From NCBI GenBank assembly GCA_029260595.1, contig JAJDCY010000024.1, positions 62,001-126,000 on the forward strand: a stretch of DNA of 64,000 nucleotides, written 5' to 3'. Of this stretch, positions 8,665 through 17,800 are shown piece after piece (positions within the stretch are counted from its first letter, which is position 1; each line of letters starts with the position of its first letter). The stretch is from Phycisphaeraceae bacterium. GTDB lineage: Bacteria > Planctomycetota > Phycisphaerae > Phycisphaerales > Phycisphaeraceae. The notes under the pieces were generated by a model. It had not been told where the DNA came from. It did no database searches and was given only the letters and a program-made list of their open reading frames with translations. The translations under genes and the position numbers were made by a program.

Positions 8665-9621
8665 TCAGGCCGAAGTCGCGGGACTGGCCGAGCGGTTCTG
8701 CAACAGGCGATCGATCTTCTCGATCAACTGGGCGAGTTGCGGCTTGGCGAGTTGGTCGTCGGCGCCGACCTGTTCACCCTTGTGTCGCGTGTCGTCGTTG
8801 ATGATCGAGCTGAACAGGATCACGGGCGTGTTCTTCAAGTCGGGGTGAGACTTGATGTGGCGTGTAAGGGTCAGGCCGTCCATCCGGGGCATCTCGATGT
8901 CGGTTACCACGACGCACTGGCGGGCTCCCTGTTGGCTGATCGCGGCCTGGATCTCGTCCCATGCCTCGGCGCCGTCGGTGAACGCCCAGATGTCGGTATA
9001 CCCGCTGTTTTTGAGCGTTGTCACCATGATCTCACGGATCATCCTGCTGTCTTCCGCGACGAAAACACGGCACGCCGATCGGTCGACGCCGAGCCCGTTG
9101 TCCACCTGCTTCACATGCAGGCTGTTCTGTTGGTTGATCTGGTCGACGATTGACTCGAAGTCCAGCATGAAGATCAGCCGGTCTTCGATCTGCGCGATCC
9201 CGGTGACGGCTTGCGAGTGTTCGGTCCCGGAGTCGGGGACCGGCTTGATATTCTCCCAACTGATTCGGTGGATGTGCTCGACGCGCTCAACGATGAACCC
9301 GACGCGCGTCCGGTTGAACTCAGTAATGATGATGCGCCGGTCTGTCGGGTCATCGGATAGGGCGGTGATGTCCAGATAACCGATCAGGTCAACCAATGGC
9401 AGGATGGCTCCGCGGATATTGATCATCCCAAGGACCGATCCCGGAAGACCCGGAGCCGTGGTGATGCGTTGCGGCAGGATCACCTCTCGCACCTTGGCGA
9501 CGTTGATCCCGTAGGCTTCCGCCCCGGCATGAAACACCAGAACCTCCAGCTCGTTCGTGCCAGACTCAAGCAGGATCTTGGAGCGGCTCGATTCTTGTGG
9601 CGACGCGGCGGTGCTGGACAT
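8665..9621 (-). CDS. cheV: Chemotaxis coupling protein CheV (CheW domain plus receiver)
   Basis: 318 aa. Residues about 22-165 form a CheW-like SH3 coupling domain (LEVLVFHAGAEAYGINVAKV, then GSVLGMINIRGAILPLVDL). Residues about 185-305 form a response-regulator receiver with the acidic pocket VAEDSRM, phospho-acceptor Asp in VVVTDIEMPRMDG (about 245), a Ser in ILFSSI and Lys in LAKPQ. CheV proteins link chemoreceptors to the histidine kinase CheA and adapt signalling through phosphorylation of the receiver. The gene is isolated, with 167 bases to the upstream operon start at 8497 and about 200 bases to the tRNA. Nothing unusual is seen in its active-site residues. Confidence 0.94.
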   Translation of the reverse strand: MSSTAASPQESSRSKILLESGTNELEVLVFHAGAEAYGINVAKVREVILPQRITTAPGLPGSVLGMINIRGAILPLVDLIGYLDITALSDDPTDRRIIITEFNRTRVGFIVERVEHIHRISWENIKPVPDSGTEHSQAVTGIAQIEDRLIFMLDFESIVDQINQQNSLHVKQVDNGLGVDRSACRVFVAEDSRMIREIMVTTLKNSGYTDIWAFTDGAEAWDEIQAAISQQGARQCVVVTDIEMPRMDGLTLTRHIKSHPDLKNTPVILFSSIINDDTRHKGEQVGADDQLAKPQLAQLIEKIDRLLQNRSASPATSA

Positions 9622-9758
9622 GGCTTGGTTTCTCCCGAAATGATGGTGCCTCGATAGCCTGATTATCGGCCTGTACTACCGCGTGCTTGAGGGTGGGGTA
9701 AGGGGTTGAGCCGCGCCTGTCTTGGCGACCTGGAGCCTTGGTAGCGCGCGACAACTGG

Positions 9759-9787
9759 TTGACACTCCTGGTGGCGCCGCCTAACCT
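9759..9787 (+). promoter_or_regulatory. Predicted sigma-70-type promoter of tRNA-His
   Basis: A perfect -35 box TTGACA (9759-9764) is followed by a 17-base spacer and a partial -10 box TAACCT (9782-9787). Transcription would begin near 9794, leaving a leader of about 30 bases before the tRNA at 9823. The spacing is ideal and the -35 is consensus, but the -10 is only half conserved. Confidence 0.6.
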
Positions 9788-9822
9788 TTTCGCTCCGGCG
9801 TAAATCGGCCTAAACCCTTGTT

Positions 9823-9897
9823 GGTGAGTGTAGCTCAAGTGGTTAGAGCACCAGGTTGTGATCCTGGGGGTTGGGGGTTCGAGTCCCCTCACTCACC
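9823..9897 (+). tRNA. tRNA-His (anticodon GTG)
   Basis: The cloverleaf can be folded by eye. The acceptor stem 9824-9830 pairs with 9890-9896. The D arm is GCTC/GAGC. The anticodon stem CCAGG/CCTGG encloses anticodon GTG at 9858-9860. The T arm GGGGGTTCGAGTCCCC is present. An extra G at position -1 (9823) opposes C73 (9897), the special G-1:C73 pair that identifies histidine tRNA and is encoded here rather than added later. The terminal CCA is not encoded, so it must be added by CCA-adding enzyme. Confidence 0.97.
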
Positions 9898-9978
9898 CTT
9901 TTATTTCTCTCGATGGATCGACCGTTCTCCGGGCCGTCAGGGCGAACGGGGCCCGCGATCACCCCAAGGGTAGGCGTC

Positions 9979-10836
9979 ATGGATGGACAAGCCCGTGCAT
10001 CAGTACCGGTTGAGATGCTCGCATACCTGGGCGCAAAGGTTGGTGACGCAGTGGCCGGTTTTGGCCAGTTCACGTTGTTCTGTCTCACTGCGGCGCGCTG
10101 GTTTTTCACGGGTAGCAACAAGTGGGCGCGCGTCAATCTCCTGTTCCCACAATTCTACCAAATCGGTACACGCAGCATTGTGGTCATGATGGTGGTTGGT
10201 GCGTTCGTCGGGATGGTGTTGGCCGTCGAGACCTACGACCAGTTCGCCGCCATCGGTCAGGAGATGCGGCTCGGCGGTGTGATCATGGTGTCGGTCGTGA
10301 AACAGATTGGGCCGGTGCTCGCGGCTGTGATGCTCGCCGGGCGGATCGGCGGATCGGTCAGCGCCGAGTTGGGAACCATGCGGGTAACCGAACAGCTCGA
10401 CGCGCTGCGCGTCATGGGTGCCGACCCGATCGCCTATCTCGTGGTGCCCCGCGTCGTCGCGTGTGTGTTGATGATTCCGATCCTGACAGGTGTCAGCGAC
10501 CTGCTGGGGATCTACGGCGGGTACCTTGTCACCGTGAAAGGTTTCGGTGTGAACGCCGACGGGTACTGGGAGTTCGCGCGCCGGTTCGTCGGTGCCTACG
10601 ACGTGATGACCGGGCTGGTCAAGAGTATTTTCTTTGGTTTGGCAATCGGGCTGATCAGTTGCTACAAGGGCTTTTATTGTCGCAGCGGGGCCGCGGGTGT
10701 GGGGCGTGCCGCCACGGACGCTTTCGTGACGAGTTTTATCGCGATCATCGTGTCGAACTTTTTCCTGGCCAAGGTGTTCAAGGATCTGTACCCGATCCTA
10801 TTCGGATACGGCTCGACCACGGCGTTCAGTGGCTAG
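9979..10836 (+). CDS. mlaE: MlaE-like ABC transporter permease (phospholipid / ttg2B family)
   Basis: 285 aa from ATG 9979, chosen because AAGGG lies 8 bases upstream; an ATG at 9913 is also in frame but has no ribosome site. The protein has the MlaE permease pattern: about five to six membrane helices, the signature ELGTMRVTEQLDALRVMGADPIAYL around residue 135-160, and PRVVACVLMIPILTGVSDLLGIYGG. MlaE-type permeases form the membrane part of ABC systems that move phospholipids between inner and outer membrane. The usual ATPase (MlaF) and MCE protein genes do not follow; the next gene is convergent and unrelated. Partners must be encoded elsewhere. Confidence 0.88.
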   Translation: MDGQARASVPVEMLAYLGAKVGDAVAGFGQFTLFCLTAARWFFTGSNKWARVNLLFPQFYQIGTRSIVVMMVVGAFVGMVLAVETYDQFAAIGQEMRLGGVIMVSVVKQIGPVLAAVMLAGRIGGSVSAELGTMRVTEQLDALRVMGADPIAYLVVPRVVACVLMIPILTGVSDLLGIYGGYLVTVKGFGVNADGYWEFARRFVGAYDVMTGLVKSIFFGLAIGLISCYKGFYCRSGAAGVGRAATDAFVTSFIAIIVSNFFLAKVFKDLYPILFGYGSTTAFSG

Positions 10837-12029
10837 GGGTCTTGCGGCGATCCCGCTTCTTCTGTGGCGGTCCGCGCTGATACAGCGGGGGTTTTGTTTA
10901 GGGTTGGTCGCGGGGCCTCGTCAATCTCCGGGCGGCTTTCTTCATGCCATTGGCGCAGCAGAGCCGCACTGATTGATGCGTAATGGCCGGCGTGGCGCTC
11001 CGCCAGGTCTCGCAGCGCGCCCGCTTCGGTATCTACGGCCAGCACATCCACCCGCGTACCCCGCCTCGCATCCATGATCGAGCGGATTTCCGCCGCCTGC
11101 TCCGGTGCCGGCGATCGGCCGACGACCAGCACGATGTGCTCGGGTGCACCTTCGAGAACTCGCCGCAGTGCTTCGGGTAGGTTCGCTTGGCGATACGCCC
11201 GGATCGATCCAAGAAATTGATCGAGCGCGTTGGGGTTCCAGTCGACCAGCGGTTCGGGGTTTTGCGGGAATGCGGCCGGGTCGTGATCGGTCGCAACCAC
11301 TACTTGAGCGATAACGTGTGCATACGGAAATCCGGTGCCCGATGCCACAGCGTCTTTGATCAACCCCAGCCACGGGCTGCTCGCCGACGAGGCATCGACC
11401 AGCAGCGTCGCGCGACCCTCTGTCAGGATCCCCATGAAGTTCGGAGCGTCAACGAGGTAAAGATTCACTTGGGGGTCGTACCGCGACTTCGCGACTGCTT
11501 GTGCCTGCTCGATGGACTGGGTTCGCCCACTCATCCCGACGCGGATCGCGACCAGCAGCCCGGCCATCAGTGCGCCGAATCCGGTAACGAACACAATGAC
11601 AACAACCAAGCGCACGCCCAACCTGCCCTTTCGTCTTGGCGGAGCCCCGGGCTCGATGGCCGGTCGTTTTGCGGCCTTGTGTTGGCGGATCTCGTTGGGC
11701 TCGACTAGCAGCGTTGCCCCGGCGCGCGTCTGCGGTTCCGTCGCCCTTGGCATTTTAAAATTTGAAGACCCCGGCGGTACCTTGGGGATCCGTGGCATCT
11801 GGCCCGGCGACGGGGCATGCGTGCTCGCCGGATCACCCGGCCTGAGCTTGTGAGGCCTCGTTGGCGGCGCGTCCGGGCGCGACTGCTTTGCCCGTTTCAC
11901 TGTCTCAGCCAATTGGGGCACGGAGATGATCGTGCCGCAACCGGAACAGCGGCAAACGCCACCAGCAAATCCGGCGTCCAACAACAAGACTTCATCGCAG
12001 TGCGGGCATTTGAGCTTGATCTGGCTCAT
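10833..12029 (-). CDS. Zinc-ribbon, single-pass membrane protein with vWA-like C-terminal part
   Basis: 398 aa. Four cysteines at the N-terminus (CPHC about 9-12 and CRCSGCG about 27-33) form a zinc ribbon of the kind common in planctomycete proteins. A Pro/Arg-rich low-complexity linker (about 50-145) leads to one membrane helix (VRLVVVIVFVTGFGALMAGL, about 148-167). The C-terminal part has alternating beta/alpha segments: RATLLVDASSAS (about 206-217), HIVLVVGRSP and RVDVLAVDTEAG, which resemble a von Willebrand A fold with an imperfect metal site. The role is unknown. The gene is convergent with the mlaE-like gene, and the two stop codons are interleaved. Confidence 0.7.
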   Translation of the reverse strand: MSQIKLKCPHCDEVLLLDAGFAGGVCRCSGCGTIISVPQLAETVKRAKQSRPDAPPTRPHKLRPGDPASTHAPSPGQMPRIPKVPPGSSNFKMPRATEPQTRAGATLLVEPNEIRQHKAAKRPAIEPGAPPRRKGRLGVRLVVVIVFVTGFGALMAGLLVAIRVGMSGRTQSIEQAQAVAKSRYDPQVNLYLVDAPNFMGILTEGRATLLVDASSASSPWLGLIKDAVASGTGFPYAHVIAQVVVATDHDPAAFPQNPEPLVDWNPNALDQFLGSIRAYRQANLPEALRRVLEGAPEHIVLVVGRSPAPEQAAEIRSIMDARRGTRVDVLAVDTEAGALRDLAERHAGHYASISAALLRQWHEESRPEIDEAPRPTLNKTPAVSARTATEEAGSPQDP

Positions 12030-12084
12030 GGGCGGTGATCCTGGGGGATTCTATCGGATCGTGCCGCATCGAAGCCCAATCGTG

Positions 12085-13089
12085 CTACGGAAGGCTCGGC
12101 TGCCAGAGGTAGAAAAAGCCGTTGGTCGGGGCACCCGACCAGCCGGACAGATTGAATTGTGCCAAGTTGATCTGGGTAATCGGTGCGCCCGGCGGCTGCG
12201 GGCTCGACGCGAACGGTGAGCCGGCGTACTCCAGCCGGGTGTGATAAAGCACCATGTCCGCGTGATCGATCCGCGCAAGCCGCAGTGCCGCCTCGTGCGT
12301 CGATTCGAGATCGCCAACTTGATCGACCAACCCGATCCGCGTCGCGGTGACACCGCTGACAACGCGTCCATCCGTTACCAGTGCGAAGTCCGCATCCGTC
12401 AATCCCGGCCGGCTCCGCCGCACCACATCCGCGAAGCGTTCGAAAAACTCATCAACAAGCGCCTGCAGAACCTCGCGGTGCCCGTCGCTCATCGCGCCGA
12501 GCATCGACCCGGCCTCCTTGTTCGACCCGCTGGTGAACGCCTCGGCCCGCACGCCGATCCGATCCAACGCCGGCTTAAGGCTGACCGTCTGGACGATCAC
12601 ACCAACGCTGCCCGTTACCGCCGTCGGGTACGCCACGATCCGATCGGCTGCGCACGCCACGTAATACCCCCCGCTGGCTGCGACATCCATCATTAGGGCG
12701 ACGATGGGCTTACCCGTCTCTTCCCTGAATCGCCGGACCATCCGATACATCGCGTCGCTGGCGGTGACGGCGCCGCCGGGAGTGTTCAGCCGAAGGATAA
12801 TGGCCTTGACGCGGGGATCCTCGGCGGCGTGTTTCAATTTCTCGTGGAGTTGGCTGACCGGGTTGTCGCCCGTACCCAGCAGTCCCGGTTTTCGCGTGTT
12901 CAGAATGACGCCGGAGATATCGATGATCGCTACGCGGTCACTGAACCAGCGTCCGTCGTCGTGAACGACCGTTGCGCGCAATTGGCGATCAGCCGGCGAG
13001 GCCCCGACAACGAACGATGTCGGGCCGCAGCCACTGGCGAACAGCATCAGCGCGATCACCCCGAGCGCAAACCTGGTTGCTCGATTCAT
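12085..13089 (-). CDS. sppA: Signal peptide peptidase SppA-like lipoprotein (S49 family)
   Basis: 334 aa from ATG 13089, which overlaps the TGA of the upstream glycosylase gene, so the two are translationally coupled. A lipoprotein signal with lipobox LFASGC (about 18-23) is visible. The S49 core has NTPGGAVTASDAMYRMVRRF (about 105-124), the nucleophile serine in DVAASGGYYVACAADRIVA (about 140-158), GSVGVIVQ, and a Lys in FTSGSNKEAG (about 195-204) at the place of the general base. These peptidases degrade signal peptides and membrane fragments. Being lipid-anchored rather than membrane-spanning is a small departure from E. coli SppA. Confidence 0.9.
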   Translation of the reverse strand: MNRATRFALGVIALMLFASGCGPTSFVVGASPADRQLRATVVHDDGRWFSDRVAIIDISGVILNTRKPGLLGTGDNPVSQLHEKLKHAAEDPRVKAIILRLNTPGGAVTASDAMYRMVRRFREETGKPIVALMMDVAASGGYYVACAADRIVAYPTAVTGSVGVIVQTVSLKPALDRIGVRAEAFTSGSNKEAGSMLGAMSDGHREVLQALVDEFFERFADVVRRSRPGLTDADFALVTDGRVVSGVTATRIGLVDQVGDLESTHEAALRLARIDHADMVLYHTRLEYAGSPFASSPQPPGAPITQINLAQFNLSGWSGAPTNGFFYLWQPSLP

Positions 13090-14057
13090 GACTCCTCCTG
13101 AGTTAGCCGGTTGGCGGTGAAGTTCGTGCCGTGAGTATGCGCTTCCCACCGGCGCGCATCGCCGAAACGCTTCTGGTACGCCCACCACAGGTCGAACCAG
13201 TAGGCCATAAATTGATACGGCGCGTAGCGAGCGTAGTGGGATTCGATACGGCTGTGCAGTGTCTTGGGGTTGTCCGGCGTCGGCGTGTCGAGATCCTGGC
13301 GAAAGTGCCGGTACGTCTCTGAGTCGATCGGCAGCCGGTCATACCGCCCGATGAGTTGGCACAGATTCGCGGCTGCGTACTCGCCGATGCCATAGATCCC
13401 TGTCAGCTTGCGGAAAACCTGATCCGTGGTCTTGCACTGGTCTTCAAACGTCGACAGATCCAACTCACCGCGGACGACCTGCCGGGCTGCGCGTACGATC
13501 CGTTCGGCCCGGTACCCGACCTTGCACCGCCGCTTGAGCGTATCAACCCGGACCCGCGCTAGCTGACTAGGCGTCGGGAACCCGCCGCCACCGACATGCT
13601 CGCACAACAATACATTCATCCGCATCGTGTTCGGCCAGGTCACGTTGCAACCGGTGATGGTCTTGATCAGGTCTTCAAACAAACTCGGCGATCGGAACAT
13701 CCGATCGAACCGGGCTCGACGCGCCTGTGGGTGCAGCTTGTGCCACACCCCGAACGACTCGTCCAGGCGCAGCATCCGCGAAACCTGCGCTTTAAGCGAT
13801 CGCCCTTCGCCACGATCAACACGGCGATCACATCGGAGGATCAGTCGCGGCGGAGCCCCGTCTTTCACAGTGATCGCGGTATGGATCAGCCGATCGCCGC
13901 TCCCGTGCAGTGGCCGGTACAACGTCCGTTCGGACGAGACCCAGTTGTTCGGTGCGAGCAGGAAGTACCCGTAGCTGCAGACCGCGCGCGGCAGATCGAA
14001 TCTCTTGGGCAGTGCGATCGTCAGCGTCGAGCCGGCCGCGTAATTGGGGATCGCCAT
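13086..14057 (-). CDS. HhH-GPD superfamily DNA glycosylase
   Basis: 323 aa. The C-terminal half is the helix-hairpin-helix base-excision fold: LFEDLIKTITGCNVTWPNT (about 126-144), then the hairpin LTGIYGIGEYAAANLCQLIG (about 220-240) followed by the catalytic-loop aspartate in RLPIDSETYRHF (about 245). The N-terminal 100 residues resemble the extra domain of 8-oxoguanine or 3-methyladenine glycosylases (OGG/AlkA type). No iron-sulfur cysteine cluster follows, which argues against the EndoIII/MutY branch. It would cut a damaged base from DNA. The base specificity cannot be told by eye. It starts at ATG 14057 and overlaps the sppA-like gene by 4 bases. Confidence 0.83.
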   Translation of the reverse strand: MAIPNYAAGSTLTIALPKRFDLPRAVCSYGYFLLAPNNWVSSERTLYRPLHGSGDRLIHTAITVKDGAPPRLILRCDRRVDRGEGRSLKAQVSRMLRLDESFGVWHKLHPQARRARFDRMFRSPSLFEDLIKTITGCNVTWPNTMRMNVLLCEHVGGGGFPTPSQLARVRVDTLKRRCKVGYRAERIVRAARQVVRGELDLSTFEDQCKTTDQVFRKLTGIYGIGEYAAANLCQLIGRYDRLPIDSETYRHFRQDLDTPTPDNPKTLHSRIESHYARYAPYQFMAYWFDLWWAYQKRFGDARRWEAHTHGTNFTANRLTQEES

Positions 14058-14098
14058 GGTGCGGAACCAACACTGGGTCTTAACTTGATCCTGGCACG

Positions 14099-14809
14099 CT
14101 AACGCTTGTCAATGGGTAACAGGATCGTCGCGAGCGTGTGGCAGAGGCGATCGCCGAGGCGCCGGTAGTCGTCGTAGAACTCGCGCGTCTGGCTTTGGAT
14201 TTGGGCGGGCGTGTCCCCAGCCCGCATGACAATCGCGTCGTGGGCAAACGTATCCAGCCCGGCACGGTCCCACTCGAAATGATACTGGAACGCATAGGTT
14301 GTCAGCCCGACCTTAAATGCCTGGTTGCGACACATCGCTGAGCCGGCCAGCGGCGCGGCGCCCGGCGGCAGTTTGGTGACCTCCTGACCATGCAGGTGAA
14401 ACTGGGTCGTCTCCCACCCGATCCCGGTGTACACCGGGTCGATCGTTCCGGGGAAGGCGAGCTTGAGATTCTGCCAGCCAACCTCCGGCTGCTCCATCGC
14501 CGCAACCGTTCCGCCGAGTGCACCCGCAATGAGCTGCGCCCCAAGACACACGCCGACAATCGGGACGTTCGCGTCATGCGCCGCACGCAGGTACGCCATC
14601 TCGTCCTCGATCCAGGGGTGCTCCACGATTTCGTCGACATTCATCGGACCACCCATGCTGACCACACCGTCAACATTGTCCAGGTCGGCCGGCACCGGCT
14701 CGCCGTCGTACAGCCTGATCGGCTGTAGCTTGTGTCCCTGTGCTTGCAGGACACCGCCCAGCACAGCCGGCCCCTCATTATCCGCATGTTGAAATACGAC
14801 CAAGCTCAT
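14099..14809 (-). CDS. Class I glutamine amidotransferase-like protein
   Basis: 236 aa. The protein has the triad glutaminase layout: oxyanion strand VVSMGGPMNV (about 49-58), nucleophile Cys in VGVCLGAQLIAGALGG (about 85-100), and His plus acidic residue in AFQYHFEWDR (about 172-181). It resembles the GMP-synthase-like stand-alone amidotransferases rather than PurQ, since it carries no PurQ-type N-terminus. These enzymes release ammonia from glutamine, or act as hydrolases on related gamma-glutamyl compounds. It lies just downstream of purSL on the same strand with a gap of 84 bases, but a direct role in purine synthesis is not supported by its motifs. Confidence 0.82.
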   Translation of the reverse strand: MSLVVFQHADNEGPAVLGGVLQAQGHKLQPIRLYDGEPVPADLDNVDGVVSMGGPMNVDEIVEHPWIEDEMAYLRAAHDANVPIVGVCLGAQLIAGALGGTVAAMEQPEVGWQNLKLAFPGTIDPVYTGIGWETTQFHLHGQEVTKLPPGAAPLAGSAMCRNQAFKVGLTTYAFQYHFEWDRAGLDTFAHDAIVMRAGDTPAQIQSQTREFYDDYRRLGDRLCHTLATILLPIDKR

Positions 14810-14893
14810 AGTGACGATCCAATCGATCTAGGTAGGCAGAAAGTCTGTCCGAACGCGCTGCGGGTGTCAATCTGATTCCGGGGATCGGGTTCT

Positions 14894-17800
14894 TTACCAA
14901 TCCAGTGGCCGGCGCCAGGTATCTTCGAGCGCCTCGATCGGTTCTGAAACGATCTCATCGGGCGAGTCTGCGTCGCGCAATATCAGCCGGTCGTGGTCAG
15001 TGAACGTGCCGATCTCAGCGAATGGCAAGCCCGCCTGTTCGAGCACTCGCGTGACGCGATCGAACGTTGAGGGTAACACTTCGAGCAGGTATCGACTCGG
15101 CCCCTCCGCGAAGCACGCGACTGGCGTTGCGACTGCAGCGTCAGCATTGAATCGTCTTAGATCCAGGTCCAGCCCGATACCACCCGCGAACGCCATCTCG
15201 GCCGCGGCAACCAACAACCCGCCGTCGGAACAGTCGTGGGCGGATGCGATCAATCGATCGGCAATCATCGATGCGACCACTCGCGCGACCCGTGGGCTGA
15301 TGGCGAGATCGACCCGGGGCAGCCCATGATCGGATCCGACCGCCGGGTGGACCATCGCGTAATGCGACCCACCGAGGTCGGTCGCGCGGGGGCCTACGAC
15401 CAGCAGACGATTGCCCGGCGCCTTCGCATCCATCGTGACGCAGCGAGTGACATCCTGCACGATCGCCAGCGCCGAGATCAGCATCGTCGGCGGGATCGTG
15501 ATCAACCTGCCGTCCTCGGTCGTGAACTGATTGCTCAGGCTGTCCTTGCCGGACACAAACGGCGCACGGTACGCCATCGCCCCGTCGTAGCAAGCCTCGG
15601 CCGCGCGCACGAGGGAGCCGAGTTGCTGCGGGTCATCGCAGTTCGGCCAACAGAAATTGTCCAGCAGATACACCCGTTCCGGATCCGCCCCCACACAGAC
15701 GCAGTTGCGCACGGCTTCGTCAATTGCGGCGAGCGTCATCCAATATGAGTCACCATCGGGTCCGGCGCGATCCGTGCCGGCCGGTGGCTCGCCCAGACCC
15801 GTTTGTAATCCGCACGCCAACGCGATGCCTTTCGCGCTACCCAGCTTTGGCCGTACCACCGCGGCGTCGCTCGGTCCGGCCTGCTCGGGTCCGACCAACG
15901 GCTTAACGACGCTGCCACCCTGGACCTCGTGGTCGTACTGGCGGATGATCCAGTGCTTGCTGGCGATGTTCGGGTGGGCAAGCAGCTTGTAGAGGCTCTT
16001 CGCAATCGGCGGCGCCTTCGGGCTCGCCTTTGGTGCGCCGGTGGTTGGGCTTGCGGTAGTCGCCCACTCCGCATCGCGGACGGGCATCGGTACCCCGTCG
16101 TGAAGGAAGCCCATCGACAACCGGCCGACCTCGGTCCCGCGATACGTCAATACCAGTTGTGGTTCACCGGATGCGTCGGCCGACCCGAATTGCCCAAGGT
16201 CACAAAACTCGACGTCTTCCGCTGCACACAGCGCACGCAGTCGGTCGACGTTCCCCACCGGTACAGCCAATACCATGCGCTCCTGGGCCTCGCTGATCCA
16301 GGTCTCGGTGTAGGTCAACCCCTGGTATTTGAGCGGTGCTGTTTCAAGTGTGACCGATGCGCCTCGTTTCTCACCCATCTCACCGACCGCGCTGGAGAAC
16401 CCGCCTGCGCCGCAGTCGGTCACCGCGGTGAACAGGCACCCATCGGCGTGGTCACGGGCCTGGAGCAGGACGTCCAGCGTCTTCTTCTGCGTGATAGCGT
16501 TGCCGATCTGAACAGCATGCGAAAACTCGTCCGCGTGCGTGTCGGTCAGCTCGGCGCTCGAAAACGTTGCCCCGTGGATCCCGTCGCGCCCGGTCCTGCC
16601 GCCGAGTGCGATGATCCGGTCGCCGTTCTGCGGCTCACCGAAGCACCGATCCAACGGTATCAACCCCGCGCAGCCTGCAAATACCAGTGGGTTTGCAATG
16701 TAGTTGTCGTGGAACCACACGGCCCCGTTGACCGTCGGGATCCCCATCCGGTTGCCGTAGTCGCGCACGCCCGCGACGACCTGTTCGAGCGTGCGGCGAG
16801 GCGGGATAACGCCGTTGGGCAATGGATCTGCGTCAGCCGTTCCGTCGCCGCCACGTTCAGGGTGTCCGACGCAGAACACATTCGTGTTGGCGATCGGCTT
16901 GGCCACCTGCCCCGTGCCCATGATGTCGCGGATGCACCCGCCGATCCCCGTCGCCGCGCCGCCGTACGGCTCGATCGCGCTGGGGTGGTTGTGTGTTTCG
17001 ACCTTGATGCAGACCGCGTCGTCGTCGTCGAACCGGACGATCCCGGAGTTGTCGTCGAAAACGCTCACGCACCCGGCGTGGTCGGGCTCTTCCGCCATCA
17101 GTTTGCCGGTCGCAGCCGCGATGGTGGACTTGAGCAAGTTCCTGATCGTCAGCGAACCGTCCGGCTCGATGTGGTGTCCCGGGCGATCCAGCCAGTCTGT
17201 TGGTCCCGGTGTGCGCCCGTCGCCCTGCCGGTAGCGGATCGTCGCCTTGAGTGTTTTGTGGACGCAGTGTTCCGACCAGGTCTGCGCCAGTGTCTCAAGC
17301 TCGATGTCCGTTGGCTCGCGGCCGGCCTGGCGGTAGTAGTCGCGAATCGCTGTCATTTCTTCGAGGCTTAGGAACAAGTGCGCACCGCGCGAAAGCTGCG
17401 CAAGCGCATCATCATCAAGGTCTCGGATAGGCACATGGGTGAGCTTCAACTCATACGCAGATCCGGCAGCGAACCGGTCCGGGCGGTAGGGCTGGCCGTG
17501 TACCTCCTGGATGACCGGATTGGCCAATGCGGTCGTCACCCAGGCACGAACCTCGCACTCATCCAGCGACTGATTGTTTGCCGGGTAGAAGTCATACCGC
17601 AGGCCGGTGCGAACGCTGATCCCTGATGACTCGCAGTCACCAAGATTGAGCATACGCCGAGCTGCGTTGCGTGTGGATTGTGCAACTGGGTCCATCACAC
17701 CGAGTTTGTAGTGCACCTCCACGACTGCCCCGCGATCCGGACGCGGCGCTACGCCGATCACCGCTTGCTGTGTGATCGGATCGGTCAGCAGTTCACCGGC

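Noticed and set aside
9871-9978. Longer start for the MlaE-like permease
   Set aside because: It begins inside the tRNA-His gene; the ATG at 9979 has a better ribosome site.
14099-14809. Glutamine amidotransferase as PurQ partner of purSL
   Set aside because: Motifs fit GMP-synthase-like stand-alone amidotransferases rather than PurQ, and it is a separate downstream unit.
15929-17371. 480-codon open frame antisense to purSL
   Set aside because: Arg/Val-rich shadow with no motif; the minus-strand gene is clearly real.
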